From the NCBI GenBank assembly GCA_003550305.1, contig QKYT01000408.1, positions 18,469 to 82,468 of the forward strand: 64,000 bases of DNA, written 5' to 3'. Origin of the DNA: Glomus cerebriforme (Eukaryota > Glomeromycota > Glomeromycetes > Glomerales > Glomeraceae). Under the pieces are notes generated by a model. The model did not search any database and was not told the origin of the DNA. It saw only the letters and a program-made list of their open reading frames with translations. Every line of letters begins with the position of its first letter. Position 1 is the first letter of the stretch. Shown here piece after piece: positions 26,191 through 36,600 of this stretch. The position numbers and the translations under genes were made by a program.

Positions 26191-27301
26191 TTTATTTTTT
26201 TTCTTTTTCTTATTTTAATATTTTTGAACTTTAAAAAATAATTGAAAGTGTGAGAAGAAAATTTTTTTTTAAAAAATAGATTTACTTAAATTTGGATAAT
26301 TGTATAATAACATTCTTAGGTTGTACAAGTATTATTTGGCTGAAATTCTGTTTACACATTTAATAAACAACTACGGTTAATATACCGGTCATTCCCGATC
26401 TCGGTCCGTCATAGTTACCATGACTTAACGTTTCGGAATTTGGTTCCTTTTTTGCAGAGCATTTCTTGTATAACAATAAAATGCAAAAGTACTTGACACT
26501 CCTCGTGGTATTAACTTGACCCACATATATTAAATTAAATATATGCGGGTCAAGAAAGGACGTCGTACAGGGTCAAGATGGATACATTTGCCAATAAAAT
26601 AGTTTTATTAACATAAAAAACAATCCATATTGTCATATAGCGTATGGTATAAATTTTGACGTGAATTTTTAATAAAGATTAATATGCAATATATTTATGT
26701 TAAACGCGCGAATTACCTTCCCAACCTGTGTTCACAAATATTATTGATCACCATTATGCTGTGAATCTTCTTTGAAATGATGCGGTTGCAAGACTGAAAA
26801 CATTTGGCAGTTATTTTTTAGCATTGTTCTACATTGATCTTTTTGTATCTATTAGCTTGTTTCTTTTCTTAGTTACTAACACCTTCGTCAGGTCACGCTA
26901 AAGAGGCGCAGAAATACGGGTTTAACAATGACGTATTGGAAATTTTCCGAACATCACCTTTTGTTTGGTATTGATATCAATAGTAGTTATATACAGTAAA
27001 TAATTTACCATTTTAATTTGTTTAATTAATATGACGGTTAAAATATCAACTTGTGATTTTAATAATTTAGTTCATTTCCGAAAGATAAAATGAGGCTTTG
27101 ACACTTACCGAAATTAGTTGCACGGCCACAATAATTATTATTAGCTTTAATCACATGATGCTTCCACAGCCGTTTATAGATGTGGCGAAGTAGATTTATA
27201 ACTTTTTTTTTTGTTTTAAGCCGCACACTTGAATTGGATCCTCTTTTTTATTCTTTTCTTTCTCTTTTTTCGTGAATTTAATTTTTTTTATTTATTCAAT
27301 T
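26191..27301. promoter_or_regulatory. shared divergent region of the two paralogs, with a strong hairpin
   Basis: About 1.1 kb between head-to-head paralogs, with no ORF of note. At 26515-26531 and 26538-26554 lies an inverted repeat with 17-nt arms (one mismatch) and a 6-nt loop, with CTTGACCC at the outer ends. It could be a regulatory palindrome or a relic of a small element. Confidence 0.45.
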
Positions 27302-28640
27302 ATGAAAAAAGAAAATGCGGATTATATTTATTTATTCAACGAAAGTGATGTAATAAGACCAAGTTCTTCAAAATCTTGGTCAACATTATTTAATTATGGA
27401 GTTGATTTAGGTGGGGATTCAACTTCTCCTCCATCGGAACCTACTACAACTTTATCACCATTACCGATACCAACAACTCGTCAATCAAATTATGATGAAG
27501 CTTTACGTTTATCACACGCTGCTAGTTTTTCTATTGTTAATCCTATTGCAAGATCTGCTAATATACAATTAGAAGAAATTTATATATCTGATGAAAAAAA
27601 GCATAAATCTCCTATTACTTCTCCCCATTTATTAGCTACTAAACCTAAAAATTATAGTGGAACTGCTGATTCCTCTAAAGAAAAAGGTGATGTCAAAGAT
27701 GATATATCAGCAAAAGAATATCAGCTCATGATGGATAATGAATTGAAATTAGGAAAAACTGATTTTGGTGTAATTAGTAAAGATCCAAAATTAAATAAGG
27801 ATCCAAAAGAATTACATAATTTTTTTATATCAAAAAATGATAAACCAGAAATGGCTATAGCAATTTATGGTAAATATTCTAAAAAAAAAAAAGAATTATA
27901 TTCTGTAACTACTCACTTTGTCTTTTGAAATTTCCTTCCTTAGGATACCACACTGAAGAAAAAGATGGAATGACTCAAGTGATAAGTAGCCATGGTTATG
28001 AGAAAAGAGAAATAAACGATGTAGAAATAACAGATTTTAATTTTAAAATAGACTTATCTGATCATATTTTACCACAAGGTGAAATTCATACAATTCCTCC
28101 CAAAGACGATGATGATTATGATATTAAAGATAGTAAAGATCTTATGCAAGTATTAGAAGAATATTGTAAAAACAGTGGTGGATTTAAAGAAATTGAAATG
28201 AGAAAGGTGAGTCACACAAAGAATTAAATTTGGTGGCTTAGCATTTATAAGATTTTCTTCGCTCATAATTTCCTTTTTTTTCATTATAGGTTATAATTTG
28301 GGATTATGAATCATTATCAAAAGCAATCGCAACAATAATTAGACAACAACATTATTATAACAATATAAAAATTTCTTTTCCATTACGTAATAATTTAATT
28401 AAAGTGCAATCAACTTCAACATTATATAATATTACAAATAATAAATGGATACAATTATTTTGTTTATTAACTTGCCTTTGGATAATTTTTTGGCCTATTT
28501 GGTGGTTATATAGAAAAATTTATTCTGTGCAAATTAAAAGTGAATTTAGAATGAAAATTAATACTAAAGAATGGTTTGAAAATAATGTTTCTCGTATTAT
28601 TAGTTATGCTAAACTCCCGAATATTGAAGGAGAGAAGTAA
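27302..28640 (+). CDS. uncharacterised fungal membrane protein, PY motif lost (paralog B)
   Basis: Three exons join in frame to about 393 aa: 27302-27869, 27944-28206 and 28290-28640. Intron positions and phases are the same as in paralog A. The shared core reads SKDPKLNKDPKELHNFF, KPEMAIAIYG, then VEITDFNFKIDLSDH, VIIWDYESLSKAIATII and the membrane hairpin (CLLTCLWIIFWPIWWLY), ending with NTKEWFENNV. Where paralog A has PPSYEEA this copy has QSNYDEA, so the PPxY site is gone; the N-tail is shorter and Ser/Pro-rich. Met 27302 is preferred over an upstream in-frame codon at 27272 because its context resembles the start of the paralog and the upstream residues look like untranslated T-rich sequence. 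Confidence 0.8.
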
Positions 28641-29392
28641 GAAAATTCTATAGAATTTATATTATGGAGCAATTCTTGTACATAATTTTTTTTTTTTTTA
28701 TTACATAGATGTACTTTTTAAAAATGATATATATTTCAAGATTTTAAACGGTAGAAAAAATAAATTTATTTATATTTATTTCGAATTAATGTCCGTAATA
28801 ATGTGATAAGAAAATTAATAACTGATAAGTTTTTAAGATGAAAAATGAGATATAATATTGAAATCTGTGGCGTTAAACATCAAAACTATAATTCCTATGC
28901 TTAAACCTATGTATAATATTATTTTCAAATGTTATAAAAGGAAGTATATCATTTGAAATTGTTTTCTTTTGATACATGTTAAATATTATTTATTATTTTT
29001 AATAATTATTATTTAAGTTAGCAAATCTGAATCAATAAATAAGAGTTGATTTTTATGTTAATTTAAATATTGTTTGCTTGGCCTGATACATGTTTTACTA
29101 TAGCCATTGTTAATTATGAAAAATCACGGCACAACAATACCGAATAAATTAGTTACATTGAACAAATATCAAATATTAATATTTGTACAGAAATAACAAT
29201 AATAACAATTTTACAAATTATTAAACGTAACAGCTTTCTAACATTAAATATAAATAAATCTCACGTGATTCTAAGGAATATAATTACGATTTGTTAAATG
29301 TTTTATATTTTTTACACCAGCATTTAATGTCACTATTTCTATAAATTATATGAAATAAAATAATTTTGAAATGTTTAATGTAGATACTATTT
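28641..29392. other. intergenic, convergent 3' region
   Basis: AT-rich sequence between convergent genes. No conserved coding sequence or structured RNA was recognised. Confidence 0.5.
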
Positions 29393-30367
29393 TTAAAAAG
29401 TGGCTGGACATGCACTCGAAATATCACAAGATGGTCCAAACAAACTTAACCACCATTCAGGATTATTGGTTAGCAGGCCTAAAAAAAACAACATTAGAGC
29501 CACTACAACACCACAAACAGAAAACCAAACATGAAAGATCCCATAACCAAAATTGGATATATCAGTTTCTCCTATCAAATGGCATATATACGCTAAAGCA
29601 CTGTTAAATGACCATATTCCACACAAAACTGTAATATATTTACTCCGACAATAATATCCAATTGGGGGTGTGAAATAGGCCAAAAGTACTGTTATCCAAG
29701 GAAATACTATTGATACAAAAGCGGTTAACGTAACGGCGAGTAGTTTGTGAGTTTTACTTTCAGTATCATCGATTTCGTTCAAAGTTATTGGTCGTATGTT
29801 ATTTAGTTCTTCTTTAGGATTTTTAACCATTAGGTTCCCCCAAGCTACTCTTTTATAGATTGCTGGAATGGTCCAAGATAATAATAATGGTATGTATGGC
29901 CAATCTTCACAGATAACCGGTTCTGTCACCCTAGATATTCCTGCTATTATACCAACTATTATGTAATACGCCGAAACTAATGATGACAATCTTTCTAGAA
30001 CAGATGCTCTTGCCGTGCATCGTCTTATCTCTGTCCTTATACGTTGAAGTTCATTCGGGCTCGGTGTCATAGAACGAATTCCGACAGGTCTGTATCTGAT
30101 TGCAGTATGATATTGTCCTTCAAAATAATTTGACGGAAGCCAGTACAAACAGAGTGCTGCTTTATTGCACCCTACGTTGCAGGAATAAAATAATCCCGTA
30201 AATGGACAACCAAGACATCTTGCCACCCATGCTAGTTTTTCTCCAAACTTTTCCCTCGGTGTTGCTCCTATTATTGCTACAGCTGGTAAGCAACCTAATA
30301 CATACTGAGGTACAGGGTTCAGTAATTTATGTACGAGAGATACGATAAACGGTTTTCCTGTTGCCAT
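29393..30367 (-). CDS. multi-pass membrane protein of unknown function, intronless
   Basis: A single uninterrupted frame of 324 aa starts MATGKPFIVSLVHKLL. Six or so hydrophobic segments are visible: about 22-36, 125-145, 157-175, 208-232, 246-266 and 272-300. A Cys-rich stretch with GCPFTGLFYSCNVGCNKAA lies near residues 53-71. The middle is hydrophilic, with RTEIRRCTARASVLERL. I do not recognise the family. Its base composition is less AT-rich than its flanks and it lacks introns, unlike nearly all neighbours, which could mean a retrocopy, recent gain or a lineage-specific family. No frameshift or internal stop is seen. Confidence 0.7.
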   Translation of the reverse strand: MATGKPFIVSLVHKLLNPVPQYVLGCLPAVAIIGATPREKFGEKLAWVARCLGCPFTGLFYSCNVGCNKAALCLYWLPSNYFEGQYHTAIRYRPVGIRSMTPSPNELQRIRTEIRRCTARASVLERLSSLVSAYYIIVGIIAGISRVTEPVICEDWPYIPLLLSWTIPAIYKRVAWGNLMVKNPKEELNNIRPITLNEIDDTESKTHKLLAVTLTAFVSIVFPWITVLLAYFTPPIGYYCRSKYITVLCGIWSFNSALAYICHLIGETDISNFGYGIFHVWFSVCGVVVALMLFFLGLLTNNPEWWLSLFGPSCDISSACPATF

Positions 30368-31499
30368 TATAATATTTGCTTAGAAGATTAGATTATAAGT
30401 TTAGCAATTAAAAGAATAGAATCCTGAAAATTGATCCATTATATACTAAAAATGATGTTAAAAAATTATTGTTTTGTTTATACCACTAATTTCGGCCAAT
30501 TTATCTACAAAAACAAATCTATGAAAAACAGTTATGATTATTGATTGTTCCTTTGTCTATTTTAATGTTTCAAGAACGAATGAATTTATTTATCAACATG
30601 GTTACTTCGCAAAATGAGAGGTGTCAGTAAACAATGCGCGTAACACATATGGATAACGCTTGGCTTAATTTGGTTAACAATTTGATCGTCATATACCATG
30701 CGAGTAGCACTTATACAAAATGATCCTCACACGCCACTTACAATAAAAAAAAGTTACCAATAATTTGAATGAAATTGGATCCAAATATTATGAATACAAC
30801 AATGTTTGTATTGAAATTTTTTTGTTTTTGTTAAAACATTAGAACTAAAAATAGTTGTGTTTATGCTAAGAAATGCTATTACACATAATACAAATATAAC
30901 AATTTTTTTATATCTTAATATATATATTTATAAAAGTTTTTAGCAAACCATTTATTTTGTAAAGAACTTTGCAAATGATACATAATTAAATTAAGTTCTT
31001 GTAAATTAAGAATTCCAAAAGGTATTCTGATTTATCAGTAAGGTAAGCGATCAATAATCTAAGATATCTGATTCTACATGTTTATAATCAACGGAGTTAA
31101 GAGACCGATATCTACTTTTTTGATTCGAAAGTTTGTAATACAATAACCATGAGATAGTAAATATAACTATGATCTTTTTTGCGGACCTTCAAATTGTGTG
31201 ACGGATGGTTTTTTAATTTTTAATTTAATTCAAGGTTGTACTACGATCACAAGAAGCAAGATATTTAATATCGGGTTTTTTTGTTTCATCTTTATTCTTT
31301 GTTCTTTGATCTTTGATCTTTGATTCACATAACATGTGTTTGAATAACGATAAACAATAACAATAATATAAATGAAAAAGATAACACAATTATATTCAAG
31401 AAGCTCTTGTGGCAATTTTGAAAATATTAGTGATAATAGTTCTTTGGAAACTGCACGAATTATAATGATAGTAGCTAGTAATGATTTTGATGAATTAGA

Positions 31500-31720
31500 G
31501 CTTGGAACCGGTCCAAAAAAACCTTAACCGGTTAATAACGGGTTAACCAAATATTTAAAATTTGGCCAGAATTAACATAAAAATTTGCGAAACTTAATTC
31601 CGGCCGCCGATATTAAAATTTTGACCGGAATCAACGTGTTAAAAAATTTCCTAATTTTGTTAAATTTTGGCCAGCGTTAAAGTTTGACCAGAATTAACTT
31701 AATTGAAATTCAACTAATAT
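31500..31720. repeat. dispersed repeat relic (related to about 41550-41660)
   Basis: Multiple copies of a GGCCAGAATTAA / TTTGACCGGAAT motif on both strands, with inverted GGTTAACC-like pieces. The segment at about 41550-41660 carries the same vocabulary (TTCTGGCCAAATTTTAATG, GCCAGAATTAA). No ORF. The exact boundaries are not visible. Confidence 0.45.
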
Positions 31721-32115
31721 GAGAATGATTTGCATTTTAACTAAATAAAAAGAATTTGATTTTTACATTTTTTAACGAATAACATAAATTTTAAGTACGC
31801 GAATAATTTAGTAAAATTCGGTGATATGATAAGATCTATAATTTTTCTTATAATCATCTCGAATTAGTCTAATTAATTGTTATATCTACTAAAACTCGGT
31901 GCTGGCACTCTCATTTTCGTAGATGTAATCCATGTACTGCAGTATTTGTGGAAAATTTTGAAATTTATAATTATCATGATCTATTGAAGAAGTAGAAATT
32001 TTTTTTTAAAATATTCTTACACGATATGAATTACTAAAATTTTGGACTAATATTTTTATGAATTATACTGTAATTATTCATTTTCAAATTGTCGATTATC
32101 TTCTTATTCACAATA

Positions 32116-32203
32116 TGTAACCTTATTTCGGACATAGGATTGTCTCAAGTTTGATTTGGGATATTCCAAGTCGGATTTGGAACATGGTTACGTTTGGGCT
32201 ACA
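32116..32203. mobile_element. relic of inverted-repeat element (kin to 41021-41194)
   Basis: TCAAGTTTGATTTGGGATAT, then CATGGTTACGTTTGGGCTACA, match in reverse complement the left arm of the element at 41021-41194. The left half is diverged or missing. Confidence 0.5.
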
Positions 32204-32415
32204 ACATAATCAACATATAAAAATAATAAAGTTTGAGTAAATGCGATTTATTTTATTTATAAATGAAAAAAAACATAATTTTATATGTAGTATTTCGCAA
32301 AAATTAATTAAATATTACATCTATAATATCTATAATAGCAAATTCGCAATTAGTGTTTACTAAAATAATATATTATTAAAAACAAATGACAATTACAAAG
32401 AAAGATTATGTACAA

Positions 32416-32484
32416 TCCCTATAAAAAAATTTCTGGAAACAACTCCGATAAATGATCATTTTTCTGAAAATTTTTTTATAGGGA
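32416..32484. repeat. 17-bp perfect inverted repeat
   Basis: TCCCTATAAAAAAATTT at 32416-32432 is repeated in reverse complement at 32468-32484 around a 35-nt spacer. This suggests a small foldback or the ends of a collapsed MITE. Short CGGGATTAT direct repeats follow to about 32615. Confidence 0.5.
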
Positions 32485-32784
32485 ATTTCCCGGAGAAAAC
32501 CCATTAATAAGCGATTTCATAAAAAATATTTATTTTTGGTCTTATGAATTTTCGGGATTATAAATGTCGGGTTTGTGCTTAACGGGATTATGAGCGTCGG
32601 GATTTTGTAGTAAATCCAATTTTTACAGTTTCTTTCTAACTGGTAAGTTTGTGGTCACCAGTGAGCAAATTAAGATTAATACTGTAATTGAATATATAAG
32701 TTTTTTTTTTAGTTTATACTGGTCATTAAAAGTTTAAAGATGACAATTTCATTAATTAATAATTAAGCTTTAAAATAATGTAAT

Positions 32785-33210
32785 TACAGTCAGACCCCTC
32801 TATAATTACCAGGTCCGTTACATCAAAATTGGTAATTATATAGGAGTGTGATTACATAGAAGTAAACCTTTATTATATTTACCATTATCGTTATATTAGA
32901 AATAAAATAAGATAATTTTATAAAGGAAGATATATTAATTAAAAAATAATTATTTTTAAATCAACAATTTATACATAAATTATAAAATTTTATTGTAATA
33001 AAATAGTTTGTAAAAATTTTTTACTAGAAGTAAATACTGTGCGAAATTAAATGATCATTAAAAATTTATGGCCAATCAGAAATTATGTGATTATAAAGGG
33101 ATTAACTAATATGTATAGCGATTATAATATGTATGTGATTAAAGAACTAACTTTCATAAAAATAGGTGGTATGATAGGAGGTGATTATACAGTATAGGGG
33201 TCCGACTGTA
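32785..33210. mobile_element. TA-flanked MITE (Tc1/mariner-pogo-like termini)
   Basis: The left end TA-CAGTCAGACCCCTCTATA and the right end TATAGGGGTCCGACTG-TA form imperfect terminal inverted repeats. Both are bounded by TA dinucleotides, the target-site duplication typical of Tc1/mariner and pogo elements. The 0.4-kb interior is AT-rich and non-coding, so it is non-autonomous. Confidence 0.65.
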
Positions 33211-33691
33211 TTTACTTAAAAAAAAAAAAAAAAAAACTACGTAATTCTAAATTAATGCAATGAAGATCCCAGAAAATCTTTATTAAATTCATTTGATCAA
33301 TTTATTAAAATAATTTCCGTATAATCATATGATTTCGTACTATAAAAAAAAATTTTCATTCAAGCTTTATTAACAGAATAATGATACAGTATATAGAAAG
33401 TTAGCTGCATGATCAAAAGTAGTCTAGTTGATTTTACGTCAAAACAATTTAGTCCGATTTTTAAATTGGATAATCATCCGAGCTTCCGAATTTCATGTGA
33501 TACAATTCTGAAACGAAACGGAACTTGCATTTTAGGCTTCATTTCAATTATTACAATATTTATTATATATAATAATCTAAAATGTTTTTTTTTAAAAAAA
33601 ATTTGTCTATTAAAAAATTATATTTATACTGATCACATCTTACAACTTTTACTGATAATACAAAATAAGATATTTGAATTAATTTGCAGTA

Positions 33692-36600
33692 ATGACGACA
33701 AAATATTATGTTGCACTAAGTCAAGATGGGCACGAAGTTGCGCTCTTCAATTCATGTAAGATTTTAATAATTTCTGTAACTCAAAAATAACTGATAAAAA
33801 TTAAAAGGTTTGTTTTTTATAGCTAAATTGGAAATATCAACTTGTACAATCGATACATTAAATGAACCAGAACAATTCATCTACAAACCATTCCAGGAGG
33901 TTAGTAGCAGATTAATTAACACAACATGGTCATTATCAATTTCTAACAAATTAGCAAATGGAGAAATTTTAATTGCATTATCATGCTTTAATAAAAACAA
34001 TCATTTAATGCAAAAAGATTCTAAACAACATCTTGAAACCTTAAAAAGGCAATCTATAAATAGCGTATTGTTAGGTACAAATAATTCGAATGAATCTTTA
34101 AGTGAATTGGAAAGTGGCAAAGCAATGAAAGGATTTAATTACACTTGGATATTCTCTACATTAAATAAAGAAAGAATTCGTACTACAATTGATGGTCTTG
34201 GTGGTATAACAAAGTTTCTTGATACATCATCTTCCTATAAACAAACTATTATTGTAATTCATCATTACGGTATTACAAAAGCTAATATTCCTTTAAATTA
34301 TCGTAAATATCAAAGTCCATTTCATTATGATTCATTGAGAAAAAGGATTTTAACATTATATGACAAAAATTTAAACAATACAACAGAATTCTATTTCCCA
34401 TCATCAGTTTCAAATCAAATTGATAATGAAGTTAATAATCCACAATTAAGTTTATTTTATAAAAATATTAAAAAAAATTATCTCTTTATCCAAGATTTTA
34501 AAATGGATAAATCGAATTTACTTGAATGTTACAATTTAGGAGGATGTAACTGTGGAGAATTAATTAACTCATTTACAATTAATTCCGATAAGCACAATAT
34601 TCCTGATTCCTATTTTCGTAAGACTTTTAAAATTGATATGATAGTTGAAATTTCAAAAAATGAAAAATTATTGGCTTATCACAATAGATATTTTAAAAAT
34701 ATCATTACATTATATTTAATGGAAAGTTCTTTGGAAATTTGTACAAAGAAATTTACGAGTATTCAAAGTATTCATCATATTCAATTTATTTGTAACGATG
34801 AGAAATTATTGATTATTGGTGAGCAAGAAACTAGAGAAAATCACGAAGTAGAGATTGATTTATCAAAAACTATTATAAAAAAAAGATCAATTAAGACTGA
34901 ACAAGTATTTATAGTTTGGGATTTATTTTCTTCAAACTCGGAAGAGGATTCTGTTAAGATTACTCGTGATTCTTTGAATTTGTTAGATATATTTCAACAT
35001 TATCATAGCTATGCTAATTCTAATGGAAATGTAATTTATATTAATCCTGAAGATGGGACTGTTAACTCCTTATTCGATCATCCGGATCTAATCAATGTTC
35101 TTAAAACACCTAGTAAAAATTCATTAAACCCAATAGACGTAGTCATGGTACAAGAAATAAGCGGAAATATACAAATTCATCCAGTTTTTCATTTCGATAG
35201 AATGCTAGATATTAATACACTAGAGAAAGAAGTTATGGTTAGTATCGAACCATGGATTCATAGTAATACAACTCAAATGTTAGTATTTCTTAATGAAGAT
35301 AAAACTCTTCGAGTAATCATTGGAGCTTACTCCATACAAGTTTGGAGAAATAAACCATCAAGAAAACAACCATTTCTTGAATATATTTGGAGTAGAAATC
35401 ATCAAAAAATTGAAATTAAATCTTTATCAGTAGGAAGAAATGAATTTTTAATTGAATTTACGTTAGTACGTTCTGAAAAAATGAGGTCATTAAAATTTAT
35501 GGAAAATGAAGAAATAATTCAAATACATTGGCCACATGTCTTAATTCTTAAGGATGCATGTGTTGCACTTGAATATTATATCCATGCTGATGAGCATATT
35601 AGTTCAATATTTTTTGACGGAATTCGAACTCAAATACAAAGAATTGTTAAAAGTTTTATTAGAGATTATCCTATTATTTTTCAACTTACTGATATTAGAT
35701 ATGATATAATGGGAAATCTTATACGAGGAAATTGTGTTTCTATCATTAAAAAAATTTTGTACAAATTAAGTAAATCAAGTGAAGCTAATTTAAAAGCAAT
35801 GAATACAAGGACGGATAATAATTTACATTTTCCACGTTTATATTCTTGGGACTCCAATTTTCCAAAAAAGAACGATTTAGAAGTGGCCATCGAATCTATT
35901 ACTGGAGTACATAGGAAAGATACATTAATTGTTGGATATTTATTAGATTATTACTCTGATAATGCGGTTAAAAATTCTGGATGGATGGTTACAGTCTCTC
36001 AGTCATTACCATACTTATATGACCACCACTTGGATTATTACATCAGAGAATTACTTTATAAACCATGTTTTGGAAAAGAACAATCATATGTTGATCAATC
36101 TTTAGTATCTTCATATGAATTGGAGAAAGGTTATCATAAAGATGCACATGCGATGTATGTTCATCAAGGACTCCAAAAGAAACCAAATATTATGATTTCA
36201 AAATTTACAGATAAGTTTGTAGATGCTTCAAAGAAATTAAAACAAAGGTAAGTTAAATTTCTTAGATCCATTAATATGACTTTTTGATTTTAATTATTTG
36301 AAGAATCTTACTTCTAATTAAGGTGATTATTTCTTTTATTAAACAATAGCTTTCTAAATATTGGGAAAAATGATCCATCTGTGATAACAAAGTTGAATAT
36401 AGTTCCACTTCCAAATTTCTTTGTTTATCCGAAATATTTACCAAAGGAAGACGGCATATCTCTCAATAAATATTATATTTGGAGAATACTAAAAATTTTT
36501 TTTTGGCCTCATGGATACATTAAATTAGAAGATGAGCAATATTCCCCTTTTCTTCGTGTATTAGTGCGTGATAATAGAACAACAATATTTTCAAACCCTT

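Larger units (their letters stand above)
30368..33691. other. gene-poor, repeat-rich interval
   Basis: No credible gene was found in about 3.3 kb. It contains degenerate dispersed repeats: a GGCCAGAATTAA-type relic at about 31500-31720, a relic of the 41-kb inverted-repeat element at about 32116-32203, a 17-bp perfect inverted repeat at 32416-32484 and a TA-flanked MITE at 32785-33210. It marks the boundary between the conserved block and the accessory block. Confidence 0.5.

Noticed and set aside
31230..31415. 61-codon frame on the minus strand
   Set aside because: It lies over TCTTTGA-type short repeats and AT-rich sequence with no protein-like composition.
33409..33759. 116-codon frame upstream of channel copy 1
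   Set aside because: It overlaps the proposed first coding exon in another frame; the exon at 33692 is conserved in all three copies, this frame is not.
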